Notes: a model not told the origin generated them from the sequence alone. DNA of 64,000 nucleotides from Nostoc sp. PCC 7107 (GCF_000316625.1 NC_019676.1:6265824-6329823); one strand, 5' to 3'; counted from the first letter of the stretch, positions 52,383 through 62,445 are shown. Program-made: numbers and translations.

Positions 52383-54215
52383 TTACTCAATTTTTAAATT
52401 AAACGGCAAACGCGCATAAATTCCATTAGGGTCATTCATGCTTTGAAATGTCTCTAATTCTTGTTGCAGTTTTTGAAATTCGGCTGTCAGAGGAGCAGAT
52501 GCTTTGATTTTTTGTCCCTGAATTTTTAACTTTGCACTAGCCTCTTCAACGGCTTTGCCAAAGAAAATTTCGTTTAAGCTGTTTTCTTTGGGATATTCTT
52601 TTAATTGCCAATTGTTACCTAAATTTGCTTTCTTGGCAGCATATTGTACAGCCGCGTTGAGTCCACCGATTTCGTCTACTAAACCAATTTGTTTAGCTGC
52701 TACACCAGACCAAATCCGTCCTTGGGCAATTTCGGCGACTTTTTGTGCTGGTAGTTTGCGCCCTTGGGAAACTTTATTGAGAAATAGACTGTAAATACGG
52801 TTCACACTGCGCTGATAAAGTGCTAGTTCTTGGGGGGATTTGGGACGAGAGACAGTTTGATTATCAGCATAGCGTGCTGTTTTGACAACATCCCAAGTGA
52901 TGCCGTTATCATTCGCTAGTTTTTGCCCGTTGAACAGGATACCAAATACACCTATTGAACCAGTGATTGTATTTGGTTCAGCAAAAATGCGGCTAGAATC
53001 ACTGGCTATCCAGTAACCTCCAGAGGCAGCGACATCACCCATTGATACTACTACGGGTTTGATATCGTGGGTTAACCGGACTTCCCGCTGCATAACTTCT
53101 GCGGCTGTCGCACTACCGCCGGGACTGTTAATTCTTAAGACAACGGCTTTGATATTTTTATCTTGCCGGATTTTGTTGAAGATTTTAGCAAAGCGATCGC
53201 CTCCTACTTGTTCATCATCACCGCTACCATCAACAATTTCCCCTTCGGCATAAACTACGGCAATTTTATTGTTTGATTCTCTGGCAGCACTTGAGGATTT
53301 GTTGATCACTTGGCTGTATTCTAGGAGATCAACTTGACGAAAAGTTTTATCGTTTTGCTCACTACCCGTGAGTTGTTTTAAATCGGCAACTACTTGATCA
53401 TGGTATGCTACTTTATCTACCAAACCATTAGTTTTGGCTACGGGCGCTTCGACTATGGCTTGATTATCAGCGATCGCTTGCAATTTTTGCGGGTTGATTT
53501 TCCGGCTTGTACCTACTGTTGTCCGCCACTCACTCCACACATCGTCTAGTAATTTCTGTGTTTGTTCTCGATTTTCGGGACTGAGTTTGTTGAGAATTAA
53601 GGGTTCGACAGCACCTTTAAATTTACCAACTCTGACAACCTGGACTCCAATACCAAATTTCTGCAATGCTCCTGTTAAGAACATCTGTTGGCTACTTAAA
53701 CCATTGACTTCTATTGCACCCAAAGGATTTAGTGCAATGGTATCAGCGACGGAACTGAGGTAATATTCTTTTTTACCCCAATCTTGGCCATACGCCACTA
53801 CTTTTTTCCCCGCCGCGCGAAATTCTTCTAAGGCTTTGCGAATTTCTTTGAGGGAAGCGAAACCAAGGTTACTACCTGTTGTCTTTGTCCCATCTAAATA
53901 TATGCCAACAATTTTCGGATCTTGTTTGGCTTTTTCAATCGCCTCTAGAACTTTGCGGAGTGTGATCCTGTCTTCTGGATTACCTGATAATGTTCTTTGT
54001 AACTCTTCCCCTGCACTAGGTTCTCTATCGGTTATATTCATTGATAAGTCAAAAACTACCACAGACTTATCTTTAACTACTGGACTAACATCTTGAGAAG
54101 CGGCGATCGCAAACAATAGTAGTAATAGTCCTGTAGTACTAATTCCACAGAAAATAAATAGACCTAGTAGGCTGCCGATTAAACTGGCAACAGTTTGTTT
54201 AAGAAAATTATTCAT
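52383..54215 (-). CDS. sppA: Signal peptide peptidase SppA, 67-kDa type (protease IV)
   Basis: Membrane-bound S49 serine protease that degrades cleaved signal peptides; in cyanobacteria it is also tied to light acclimation. The 610-residue protein has an N-terminal membrane helix (LIGSLLGLFIFCGISTTGLL), a duplicated S49 domain, the catalytic Lys in GQDWGKKEYYLSSVAD (about residue 150) and the catalytic Ser in GDVAASGGYWIASD (about residue 395). The block INSPGGSATAAEVM is the oxyanion region. The start ATG at 54215 is well placed. Confidence 0.95.
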   Translation of the reverse strand: MNNFLKQTVASLIGSLLGLFIFCGISTTGLLLLLFAIAASQDVSPVVKDKSVVVFDLSMNITDREPSAGEELQRTLSGNPEDRITLRKVLEAIEKAKQDPKIVGIYLDGTKTTGSNLGFASLKEIRKALEEFRAAGKKVVAYGQDWGKKEYYLSSVADTIALNPLGAIEVNGLSSQQMFLTGALQKFGIGVQVVRVGKFKGAVEPLILNKLSPENREQTQKLLDDVWSEWRTTVGTSRKINPQKLQAIADNQAIVEAPVAKTNGLVDKVAYHDQVVADLKQLTGSEQNDKTFRQVDLLEYSQVINKSSSAARESNNKIAVVYAEGEIVDGSGDDEQVGGDRFAKIFNKIRQDKNIKAVVLRINSPGGSATAAEVMQREVRLTHDIKPVVVSMGDVAASGGYWIASDSSRIFAEPNTITGSIGVFGILFNGQKLANDNGITWDVVKTARYADNQTVSRPKSPQELALYQRSVNRIYSLFLNKVSQGRKLPAQKVAEIAQGRIWSGVAAKQIGLVDEIGGLNAAVQYAAKKANLGNNWQLKEYPKENSLNEIFFGKAVEEASAKLKIQGQKIKASAPLTAEFQKLQQELETFQSMNDPNGIYARLPFNLKIE

Positions 54216-54284
54216 TAGTCAATAGTTATTAGTCAATAATGAGTGGTCATGAGTAATTTGCTACAAAGACAAATTACTACTGTT

Positions 54285-55334
54285 TTATTGTATGCGGTGT
54301 AAACTTCCAGAATGTTGTAACTGCTGTAAGTTAGCGTTACCAGTGCAAAATAACACCGTGACTATTTCTGCAATTAAAACTTCAACTAACTCCGCAATGG
54401 CTGATTCTGAGACTACGGCTGCTTGCAAAAAAGGCATGGCTAACCCGGCGATATCTGCACCTAAAGCGATCGCTTTGGCTACATCTAAGCCGTGACGCAA
54501 GCCACCAGAGGCGATTAAAGGAATATTCGGTGCGATCGCTCGTACACTTGTAATACACTCTGCCGTTGGAATACCCCAATCTGCAAATGTTGCACCTAAC
54601 CTGCGTTGCAAAGGATTTTCTGCCCGTTCACCTTCTACTTTCGCCCAAGAAGTTCCCCCCGCACCTGCAACATCAATTGCTCTCACTCCAGCCGCCATCA
54701 GTTTTTCAGCCATTGCACCAGAAATCCCATTACCTACTTCCTTCGCAATCACCGGTACATCTAATTTGCTGCATAATAACGATATTTTGTCAAGCAGCCC
54801 ACGAAAATTCACATCACCTCTAGGTTGAATACACTCTTGCAGAGGGTTGATGTGCAGAATCAACGCATCAGCTTCTAGCATATCGATGATCCGCAGACAT
54901 TCATCTAGACCATATTTATAGTTCAGTTGCACAGCACCCACATTGGCAAACAATAATACATCCGGTGCATACTTGCGGATAGCAAAAGTGTCAACTACCT
55001 GGGGCTTTTCTACCGCCACCCTTTGAGAACCGACACCCATCGCTAGTTTATATTTTTGAGCAACTTCCGCTAAACGGCGATTAATAGTTCCGGCTTCTTC
55101 GGTTCCTCCAGTCATCGAAGAAATTAATAATGGTGCTGCTAGGTATTTACCTAAAAAATTTGTGCTGATATTAATATCGTTGCGGTCTATTTCTGGTAAA
55201 CAACAATGGCTAAAACGATAATTTTCTAATCCACTGGTTATTTCACGGCACTGAACATCTTCTTCCAAACAGATGCGGATATGATCTGCTTTACGTGACT
55301 GAGTTTGTGCAAAATTGCTGGTAGGGGCTTTCAC
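54285..55334 (-). CDS. fni: Isopentenyl-diphosphate delta-isomerase, type 2
   Basis: FMN- and NADPH-dependent isomerase that interconverts IPP and DMAPP for carotenoids, phytol and quinones. The 349-residue protein has the N-terminal [19 protein letters not shown], the FMN/substrate blocks [51 protein letters not shown] and the phosphate loop [20 protein letters not shown]. Type 2 is the normal form in cyanobacteria. Monocistronic. Confidence 0.96.
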   Translation of the reverse strand: MKAPTSNFAQTQSRKADHIRICLEEDVQCREITSGLENYRFSHCCLPEIDRNDINISTNFLGKYLAAPLLISSMTGGTEEAGTINRRLAEVAQKYKLAMGVGSQRVAVEKPQVVDTFAIRKYAPDVLLFANVGAVQLNYKYGLDECLRIIDMLEADALILHINPLQECIQPRGDVNFRGLLDKISLLCSKLDVPVIAKEVGNGISGAMAEKLMAAGVRAIDVAGAGGTSWAKVEGERAENPLQRRLGATFADWGIPTAECITSVRAIAPNIPLIASGGLRHGLDVAKAIALGADIAGLAMPFLQAAVVSESAIAELVEVLIAEIVTVLFCTGNANLQQLQHSGSLHRIQ

Positions 55335-55522
55335 TGGTAGATATGACTCAAATCTGTTGTGATAACTATTCTAGGACTTACGCACAAAGGTTAGTTGTTG
55401 AAATTTAGTGTCAGGGTTCTGAACAAAATTATGATCCTTAGTATTTGTACATCAAGATTTTGAATGGTAATATGAAGCACTAAGGATACAAAATAGCGTT
55501 CTTGTATACAGAAGTACATTTT

Positions 55523-56581
55523 ATGGCAAAACACATTTACTTCAGCTTCTGGGCTAGAGTTCCTCATTGGTTGTTAGCACATCGTATGGCAGTAACTGTG
55601 TTGACTTTTGTATCACCTTTGGTTGTCAGCAGTACCAGTTATAAAACTTTGGCACAAACTCCCAACGGACAGAGAGTTGATCAGTTAATCCAAAGTTTCA
55701 GCAACGAAGATTTATTAGAACAACTGAATACGGCGACAACTTTAGGCAACCTCAATGATAGAGAGTTTAGTAGCGAAGCACTAGATAAACTCCAACAAGC
55801 ATTAGTTAACCCAGATTGGCGTGTGCGTAGTGGTGCAGCCTTAGTTTTGTCGCAAAAAGGTGGTGTAATAGTTAAAAATGCTTTACCTGCATTAGTTAAA
55901 AATCTTCAAGACGAGAATTGGTTTGTTCGCAGTAGTGCAGCTAGAGCCATTGGCAATATTATTGCTGAAGATACTGGTGATGCTAGTAGCGCAAATACTG
56001 TGATTGAAGCTGCTAAGTTTTCCAGTTACTTGGTTAATGCGCTGCAAGATTCTGACTTTTCGGTACGTTTTAGTGCGGCTACAGCTTTAGTCAAGTTAAA
56101 TACTAAATCGTCATTTATTGTATCTCGCCTAATTTCCAATCTTAGTAATACTGACGATCCACAAACTCGACTGGCTAATGCTGAAAACCTGACGACAATT
56201 AGTAATGAAGCTACTCCGATTTTGCCAAATATTGGTAAAGCTCTGCAACACACCGAACCATCAGTGCGAGGACTAGCTTTAGAGACTATTGGTAGCATTG
56301 GCACCGATACTAGTGCAACTATGCCTTATTTAATCCAAGGTTTGCAAGACCCAGATTGGACGGTGCGTAGCAAAGCAGCTAGAGCGATTGTGAGAATAGT
56401 TACTAATCTGCAAGAAAAAGCTAGGGCAAATTTTGTCACTGAATCTGATATTAATGCCATAGATGAATTACAAACGATTCAAAGAATTTTCCAAAACCCA
56501 CAAAACCATTTTTATAACAATGAAAAAGGAAGTGTCAGTTTAGCTATTGATGCTCTGCAAGCGGCACGTAGGAATAAATAA
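55523..56581 (+). CDS. HEAT-repeat protein with signal sequence
   Basis: A 352-residue protein. It begins with a hydrophobic signal or anchor (about residues 15-45, WLLAHRMAVTVLTFVSPLVV) and an export-like ALAQTP region (here TLAQTPNG). The rest is at least five HEAT repeats with the PDWRVRSGAALVL, ENWFVRSSAARAI, SDFSVRFSAATALV, TEPSVRGLALETI and PDWTVRSKAARAI units, forming a protein-binding solenoid, probably in the periplasm. The phycobilin-lyase type HEAT proteins lack such a signal, so that role is unlikely. The ATG at 55523 is preferred to a TTG at 55502. Function unknown. Confidence 0.8.
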   Translation: MAKHIYFSFWARVPHWLLAHRMAVTVLTFVSPLVVSSTSYKTLAQTPNGQRVDQLIQSFSNEDLLEQLNTATTLGNLNDREFSSEALDKLQQALVNPDWRVRSGAALVLSQKGGVIVKNALPALVKNLQDENWFVRSSAARAIGNIIAEDTGDASSANTVIEAAKFSSYLVNALQDSDFSVRFSAATALVKLNTKSSFIVSRLISNLSNTDDPQTRLANAENLTTISNEATPILPNIGKALQHTEPSVRGLALETIGSIGTDTSATMPYLIQGLQDPDWTVRSKAARAIVRIVTNLQEKARANFVTESDINAIDELQTIQRIFQNPQNHFYNNEKGSVSLAIDALQAARRNK

Positions 56582-56697
56582 TCTCAATTAAGGTTAGTGA
56601 TTGAGATTCGGTGCAGAGATGATGCTGACTATTTCCCAGATGTACTAAGTAATCGGACAAAAATATTTACATTCATTGTGTAATTAATTCTGTCTGA

Positions 56698-57276
56698 CTA
56701 CTTAATAGGCTGCGGTTTGCTGGTTCCATGCAGTTTGATGAAACTATCAAAGGTATACCATGCCAAAACATACCAAGGGATGATTTCTAGTTGCAAACCT
56801 TTTACTAGCAACTGTCGTACAGACAAACATCCTAGCGCCAAAGGAAATATAAAGCGGATATCAACTACATTATTTGTTGCTTTTTCTACTCTGTCGTTTA
56901 AGTCATAAACAGCATTAGCGATAGTGGCTGCTGCATCGGAGTGGCTTTCGTTAGTAACGTCGGCGAAAATTATGCCGATATCTTTGAGTGTAGCTAGTAC
57001 ATTTTGCCAGCTTTCATCATTGCGATCGTGGTGAATGACAATACTGCCATTTTGGATATTAGTATTTACCTGACTGATGTTGGGTTGAGAGTCCAAAATT
57101 TTTACAATGCGTCGTATTTCCCCTGTTTGACGATGAGATGGCGCTATTCTTAAGCGTAATCTGCCTGGGGTATCGCTAATAATTTTTGTAGAAATAGGTT
57201 GGGATGGCGTGTTCAAGGCTGCTGCCCCCAAAACTTTAGGCATCATAGTGACATTACCATGATTATTTGTAAACAC
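56698..57276 (-). CDS. HMA-like domain protein with C-terminal membrane segment
   Basis: A 192-residue protein. Residues about 30-105 resemble a heavy-metal-associated (HMA_2-type) fold: IISDTPGRLRLRIAPSHRQ, VKILDSQPNISQVNTNIQNG, SIVIHHD. The CxxC metal site is missing. Residues ~140-180 hold hydrophobic helices (FIFPLALGCLSVRQLLVKGL, IIPWYVLAWYTFDSFI). The start was set at GTG 57276, which has AGGAGG 6 bases upstream; GTG 57282 is an alternative. It is the last of a five-gene run with the P-type ATPase. Confidence 0.75.
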   Translation of the reverse strand: MFTNNHGNVTMMPKVLGAAALNTPSQPISTKIISDTPGRLRLRIAPSHRQTGEIRRIVKILDSQPNISQVNTNIQNGSIVIHHDRNDESWQNVLATLKDIGIIFADVTNESHSDAAATIANAVYDLNDRVEKATNNVVDIRFIFPLALGCLSVRQLLVKGLQLEIIPWYVLAWYTFDSFIKLHGTSKPQPIK

Positions 57277-57476
57277 ATCCACCCTCCTGAATAATCTTTG
57301 AATGCTTTCCTATTTGATTGGTAAATTATGTTGCTCAGATCCCTGACTTCCTTAAGAGTTCGGGGATCTTTTGATTCACGAATGATTGAGAACTGCCACA
57401 TCTGAAGAATAGGAAAGTTTGAAGTATTGAGCATGAAACTTTATACTTCATCCTTTCCTCAAAACTGGCGGCAAGC

Positions 57477-57782
57477 TTACGCACCATTATCAGATGTGTT
57501 GTCAACTGGAGTACCAGCAGCTTCAAATAATGGGGTTTCTCTATCTTCTGCGAGTTCGGCTTTGGCTTCAGCTACGATATCTTCCCAGGTTTCGCCTAGT
57601 TCTGCAAAGGCTCCTTTGCTTTTTTCGTAAGCCAAAATTCCGCCTTTGATGATGGACTTAGCAATGGGTTTACCAATTCCCGCCACAACAGGAATCAGGA
57701 CGGGTGCGAGGAGGACTGCACCGATACCAGCTATGATTCCAGGAGCGCCAGCATCTTCAACAAAATCAGTAATTTTCGGCAT
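57477..57782 (-). CDS. DUF5132 protein
   Basis: A 101-residue small membrane protein: FVEDAGAPGIIAGIGAVLLA and PVLIPVVAGIGKPIAKSIIK form one or two glycine-rich hydrophobic helices, followed by GGILAYEKSKGAFAELGETW and an acidic tail. This matches my memory of DUF5132, small proteins found beside HMA-like P-type ATPases. The ATG at 57782 is used. Function unknown; an accessory subunit of the pump is a reasonable guess. Confidence 0.75.
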   Translation of the reverse strand: MPKITDFVEDAGAPGIIAGIGAVLLAPVLIPVVAGIGKPIAKSIIKGGILAYEKSKGAFAELGETWEDIVAEAKAELAEDRETPLFEAAGTPVDNTSDNGA

Positions 57783-57853
57783 AATCAAGTATCTCCAGTT
57801 GAATTGAAAAATTGTCAGAAAGCTATCTAGCTTAATCTACCCAAGGTGTGGTC

Positions 57854-60202
57854 TCATCTTGCTGATGGGAGAGCTTTCTTGGGGGAATTTTTAAGAATTG
57901 GACGTAAACCGTTAACACCTGCAACAATTGTTGAACCATTGTTAACTACCGTTGCGCCTAGGGGGTTTAGCCCAAATAGCACAGCGATCGCCATTGCTGC
58001 AATATTAGGAATAGCAACGATACTGGTGTTTTGGCGAATTAACTTTTTGGCGTTGCGTGCTAGGGCGATCGCCGCTAAAATTCCATGTAAGTCGTTTTCC
58101 ATCAGCACTACGTCTGCTGTCTCACGGGCAATTTCTGAACCGTGAGCAAATGATACCGAAACATCGGCGTAGGCTAAAGCCGGGGAATCGTTGATTCCAT
58201 CTCCGACAAAGGCAACTGTCTTGCCTTGTTCGTGCAGTTCGCGGACAACGGCAGCTTTTTGTTCAGGGAATGCTTCTGCATGGGTATTGGCTGGAGCAAT
58301 TCCGAGTTCTGCTGCTACAGCTTTGGCTGTGCGTTGATTGTCGCCGGTGAGTATATGAACTTCTACACCTTCGACCGTCAACAGGTGGTTAATTACTTCC
58401 CGTGTTTCTGGACGTAGAACATCACTATATCTTATTCTACCAAGAAGTTGGCCATTGGTGGCGACATAAATAACGGAATTTACTCGGTTGGCATCGTTGA
58501 GAGCTTCCATGTTTACGCCTTGTTGACGTAAGAAGCGCTCACTACCAACATAAACAGGTTCGTCATAAATCTCTGCTTCCACACCCAAGCCAAGTTTATA
58601 GTTCCACTTACTACGGCTAGGAATAATAGTTTGCTGTGCTTCGGCATAACGGATGACAGCCTCAGCGACTGGGTGGGTGAGGCGTTGTTCAGCGGCGGCG
58701 GCTATAGCTAATACTCTATCTGGGGAGACTTCAAAATGAAAACTATCAACGCCAATTACCGCAACTTCACCCTTCGTCAATGTACCAGTCTTATCAAAAA
58801 CGATGGTGTCAACTTCTGCCAATTGCTCTAAGGCGCGACCACTGCGAATGAGAATCCCGTGGCGGGCGGCATAAGTTAAAGCAGCTAACACAGTTGTCGG
58901 GACTGATACCCTTATCCCCGTAGCAAAATCCAGAGTGAGAACGCTGGCGGCTCTGGCAGCGTTGCGGGTGACAGCAAACACGCCTGCGCCTAACAACAAG
59001 GTGGGTATAACTGCTTTTTCAGCAATTTTGATCGCCCCGTTTTCCATCCGCGTATCATGGACTGGAGCTTCTTCCATCAGCTTGATGCTCTGTCCGGCGC
59101 GGGTGTCGTTACCTATGCGTTCTGCCAAGATATAGATACTGCCTTCCCTTACCAATGTGGAAGCAAACACAGGTTGGCCTTTGATCTTCAAGACGGGGAC
59201 TGATTCGCCTGTGAGTTTTTGTTCATCTAGTAAGGCTTTCCCCCTGATAATACTGCCATCTACCGGGACTTGTTCGCCGGGATAGACAATTACTGTATCG
59301 CCGCTTCGGACTTCTTTAATCGAGATTTGTACTTTTTCACCATTACGCTCAACCCAAACAAATTGCCCTAGAGAATTGAGCAGATCTAATGTCTGCATTT
59401 TGGAAGAACGGGCGGTGCGATCGCGGATATTTTCCCCAATTTCAATTAAACTCAGCATCAATGCGGGTGTGAGAAACTGACCTTGGACTGTGGTAATCAC
59501 AATTGCCAACAAATCCAACACATCAATAGTCAGTTTACGCTGCATCAAGATCCCGGCGATCGCTCTTTGGAAGACGGGTAATGTGGCTAGGGCAATGGTT
59601 CCCGCTACCATAATTGGTGGGACGGCAAATCCTAACGGCCCACCTAGCACCGCTAACCCAGTGGCTACAGCCGAAAGTTGCAATCCTGGCCAAGCGCCTT
59701 CTGCTGCATCCTCTTGGGGTTTAATATCAATAGGCTTTTTCTGATCCAACAGCACAACATTGGCATCATTAGCCGTCATAATCAGACAACTAAGACGCGA
59801 TCGCATTTTGGCATCACTGACTGTACTAGATTTATAAGTAACAACTAATGATGCCGCCGCCGGTTTAATTTTGACGCTGGTAACGAGGGGATCAACTTCC
59901 AACAAAGTTTGGAGGCGTTGCATATATGCGGCGTTATTACGCAATTTTGGGATACGCAACCGCATTCTGCCGGGAACTGCATGAACAACGCTGTAAACAA
60001 CTTGAGAGATTGGCTGATGAGACCGTCTATTACGCTTAACTTGAGACAGTTTGCCATTCTCAGTTTTGTAAGTTGGTTGGGCTAAAACCACTGTACTGAC
60101 GGTTTCGTAAACTTTCTCACCTAGCGGGACTTCTTCTTTTGCTTCAGTTTCCGAAGCTTTCTGCACTGCGGGCGATACTAGTTGTGCTGTCAATGGTGTC
60201 AT
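57854..60202 (-). CDS. P1B-like P-type ATPase with HMA-like N-terminus, no CPC motif
   Basis: A 782-residue cation pump. Residues about 65-145 are a cysteine-free HMA-like module (VVHAVPGRMRLRIPKLRNN). The core has the actuator TGES (331-334), phosphorylation site DKTGTLT (Asp470), the P1B HP dipeptide in RLTHPVAEA (510-511) and hinge GDGINDSPAL (667-674). The membrane site that is normally CPC or SPC reads TGIRVSVPTT (428-437), with no Cys. So soft-metal transport of the usual kind is doubtful and the ion is unknown. It lies in a run with three more HMA-like proteins and a DUF5132 protein. Confidence 0.9.
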   Translation of the reverse strand: MTPLTAQLVSPAVQKASETEAKEEVPLGEKVYETVSTVVLAQPTYKTENGKLSQVKRNRRSHQPISQVVYSVVHAVPGRMRLRIPKLRNNAAYMQRLQTLLEVDPLVTSVKIKPAAASLVVTYKSSTVSDAKMRSRLSCLIMTANDANVVLLDQKKPIDIKPQEDAAEGAWPGLQLSAVATGLAVLGGPLGFAVPPIMVAGTIALATLPVFQRAIAGILMQRKLTIDVLDLLAIVITTVQGQFLTPALMLSLIEIGENIRDRTARSSKMQTLDLLNSLGQFVWVERNGEKVQISIKEVRSGDTVIVYPGEQVPVDGSIIRGKALLDEQKLTGESVPVLKIKGQPVFASTLVREGSIYILAERIGNDTRAGQSIKLMEEAPVHDTRMENGAIKIAEKAVIPTLLLGAGVFAVTRNAARAASVLTLDFATGIRVSVPTTVLAALTYAARHGILIRSGRALEQLAEVDTIVFDKTGTLTKGEVAVIGVDSFHFEVSPDRVLAIAAAAEQRLTHPVAEAVIRYAEAQQTIIPSRSKWNYKLGLGVEAEIYDEPVYVGSERFLRQQGVNMEALNDANRVNSVIYVATNGQLLGRIRYSDVLRPETREVINHLLTVEGVEVHILTGDNQRTAKAVAAELGIAPANTHAEAFPEQKAAVVRELHEQGKTVAFVGDGINDSPALAYADVSVSFAHGSEIARETADVVLMENDLHGILAAIALARNAKKLIRQNTSIVAIPNIAAMAIAVLFGLNPLGATVVNNGSTIVAGVNGLRPILKNSPKKALPSAR

Positions 60203-60337
60203 TCCTGATCTCGCTTAAAGTAGTAGATAAAAAACTTATATTGATGTGGCAGCAAGCTCTCAATTTTTGAGCGCGAATTCTCTCCCCAATCACTCCAGAC
60301 TGGTGAGTTACTGCAAACAAGATTGGCTGAGATTTGG

Positions 60338-60643
60338 TTAAATTCTGCTGGTTGGGTTGGCGAAAATACCTGCCGTTGCTTCGTTGGCAGAGCGAATCAA
60401 ACTATTTAAATCTGTGATTGCTGCTTCGATAACGCTGTGCGATCGCTCTTGAGAGTCTTGCAGTGTCCCAGTTTGATAGGTGATATTGATTTGCTCACTT
60501 CTTACCACTGGATCTGCTTTGAGCAAGTTCCCTAAGCTTTGCACATATTGGCGATCGCCAGCGATATTATTTACTTTGGCTGCTATTTTCCAGGGGCTTT
60601 CCCCAGGAGGTTGCGATGCCGATGAGGATACAGAACCCTCCAT
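60338..60643 (-). CDS. Small HMA-like protein next to P-type ATPase
   Basis: A 101-residue soluble protein. The central part KVNNIAGDRQYVQSLGNLLK, ADPVVRSEQINITYQTGTL follows the same pattern as the modules in the pump (AAYMQRLQTLLEVDPLVTSV) and in the larger HMA-like protein, so I read it as a stand-alone diverged HMA-like module, without metal-binding Cys. The ATG at 60643 has AGGAGG 6 bases upstream, which decides it against ATG 60649 and the longer open frame. It is between the pump and the 379-residue protein in the same direction. Confidence 0.65.
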   Translation of the reverse strand: MEGSVSSSASQPPGESPWKIAAKVNNIAGDRQYVQSLGNLLKADPVVRSEQINITYQTGTLQDSQERSHSVIEAAITDLNSLIRSANEATAGIFANPTSRI

Positions 60644-60675
60644 TTTCATCCTCCTGTGTTCCTTAACGGAACGAT

Positions 60676-61815
60676 CTACAACGGAAAGTTCGCCATGTAG
60701 GCTAAAGAAAAAGACATAGCTGCGGGCTTCATCTGGGCCCATAAGCTGGACACGTTTAGATTGTTACTTTCTGCTGATGTTTTTGTTGTATCGGCCGATA
60801 CAACAGACTGTGTAATTTGTTCTACAGGCTGTTGTTTTTCTCCGATTTGGACGCTAGGTGTAGGGGGATTTATTTCCAAGGCCAATGCCAACAGTTTTAC
60901 CCAATGGTTGACCGCTACATTACCCGGATGAAATGCGATCGCTATTGATGCTGCATCACAATTCATCCGCACGTTAGTTACATGAGCGTCTGTTTTCAAC
61001 AACCTTTCTAGCCGTTTTGTGTATGCTTGATCCTGGGCAATGCGGGGTACATGGAACCTAATCCTGCCTGGAATATTATGAACTACAGTGTAGGCAATAT
61101 TTGCTGACGGTGTTACGTCTTGCCTTACTTGTGCAACAACTGGATTAGTTAATGCTTGTGTCAATTTCGGTTGATTAGTTGTGTTATTTGGTTTTGCAGA
61201 TTGGCTATTGCTGTCTGATTTGGCAATTTGTGGTTCTAAATAGTCTATTACCCGACGAGTTGCATCTGCGGTAATCATATAGACTGGGATCGACGCTAAC
61301 CCACTAATTCCTAAACCTCCTGTGACTGCTAAACCAGTCATCAAGGGAATAAAGGAAATAGTTTGCTCCATCCAAAAATCAGGAGACTTCCACACCGCAA
61401 AGGGATCTTTACTGGTCATTGATTGCGGCGAAATTGGGGAAGGGTGAATATTTATTTTTTTTAAAATTCCCAATATCTGATGTAATGTCAAATGACTTTC
61501 GTCAAAGTTAACAACCAGACTGCCCAATTGCTCGTTGGTTATAACTTCCTTGACTCCTTTGCACTGTTTTAAGTATTCAGATACTAATTCTAGTGTTGAG
61601 TTTAAACTGCCGTCAGTAGCGCGGATGCGGATGCGACCGTGGGTTGTATGAACAATTTCTAACCCACCAGTTGGCAAATGCGTTTCTAAGTTGGCAGCTG
61701 CTGAACTGGTATATCTATGCACTTGTACTTGATTACTATGACGCTGAACAGAAATTAAGTCAGGAGACAAAGCCTCTTTTGGACTTAATCCGCGACTACT
61801 GAGAGTTTTTGTCAT
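60676..61815 (-). CDS. Two-module HMA-like membrane protein
   Basis: A 379-residue protein, first gene of the run. Module 1 (about residues 50-125) has GLEIVHTTHGRIRIRATDGS and LVSEYLKQCKGVKEVITNEQ. Hydrophobic helices follow (FIPLMTGLAVTGGLGISGLA, SIPVYMITADATR). Module 2 (about 240-315) has YTVVHNIPGRIRFHVPRIAQ and YTKRLERLLKTDAHVTNVRM. Neither has CxxC. The order module-helices-module looks like a P-type ATPase N-terminus without the catalytic core. Probably works with the pump; role unknown. Confidence 0.7.
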   Translation of the reverse strand: MTKTLSSRGLSPKEALSPDLISVQRHSNQVQVHRYTSSAAANLETHLPTGGLEIVHTTHGRIRIRATDGSLNSTLELVSEYLKQCKGVKEVITNEQLGSLVVNFDESHLTLHQILGILKKINIHPSPISPQSMTSKDPFAVWKSPDFWMEQTISFIPLMTGLAVTGGLGISGLASIPVYMITADATRRVIDYLEPQIAKSDSNSQSAKPNNTTNQPKLTQALTNPVVAQVRQDVTPSANIAYTVVHNIPGRIRFHVPRIAQDQAYTKRLERLLKTDAHVTNVRMNCDAASIAIAFHPGNVAVNHWVKLLALALEINPPTPSVQIGEKQQPVEQITQSVVSADTTKTSAESNNLNVSSLWAQMKPAAMSFSLAYMANFPL

Positions 61816-61911
61816 TTACTCGATAGTTGCACCAAGGCTAAAAGGTTAACAATAGGTTAAATATAACCTATTATTTCCGTAGATGAAATCGTCTTCAAGA
61901 TTTATTTTAGA

Positions 61912-62445
61912 TTAAGTAATGTTAATTACCCGTTTTTGGTATTCTTGCTCAGTGATTATATCGTGAGTACTTTCGACACGATCTATAAATACAATTCCAT
62001 CGAGATGATCGTATTCATGCTGAAAAATTCGCGCTACAAAGTCAGAAAATTTTTGTTTTTGTAATTGCCCATAGCGGTCATAATATTCAACTTCAATAGT
62101 CTGATATCTAGGAACAAATCCTCTAATACCAGGGATACATAAACAACCTTCCCATCCCTTAACAATTTCTGGAGAATGTGACACTATCCTGGGGTTGATC
62201 ATAGCGGTAGGTTCCATTATGGGAGCGTTGGGATATCTGGGATTGGGGCGGGAGGCGACAATAAATAAACGCTGTTGTTTGGCAACTTGCGGTGCCGCAA
62301 TGCCGACACCATTAGCTTGAGAAACTGTGGTAATTAAATCATCAATTAATTTTTGAATTTTCTCATCATGAATATTATCAACCCAAATGGCTTTTTGGCG
62401 AATTATCGGGTCGCCTAACTGCACAATTGGTAGTAAGTCAGCCAT
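61912..62445 (-). CDS. def: Peptide deformylase
   Basis: Removes the formyl group from N-terminal Met of new proteins, using Fe2+. The 177-residue protein has the three family motifs: GVGIAAPQV (motif 1), EGCLCIPG (motif 2, with Cys ligand; the usual Ser is Cys here) and FQHEYDHLDG (motif 3, HExxH). The ATG at 62445 (MADLLPIVQLGDPIIRQKA) with AAGGA upstream was chosen; the frame is open to 62493. The C-terminus is short, as in type 1. Together with HtrA next door it is housekeeping protein care. Confidence 0.95.
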   Translation of the reverse strand: MADLLPIVQLGDPIIRQKAIWVDNIHDEKIQKLIDDLITTVSQANGVGIAAPQVAKQQRLFIVASRPNPRYPNAPIMEPTAMINPRIVSHSPEIVKGWEGCLCIPGIRGFVPRYQTIEVEYYDRYGQLQKQKFSDFVARIFQHEYDHLDGIVFIDRVESTHDIITEQEYQKRVINIT

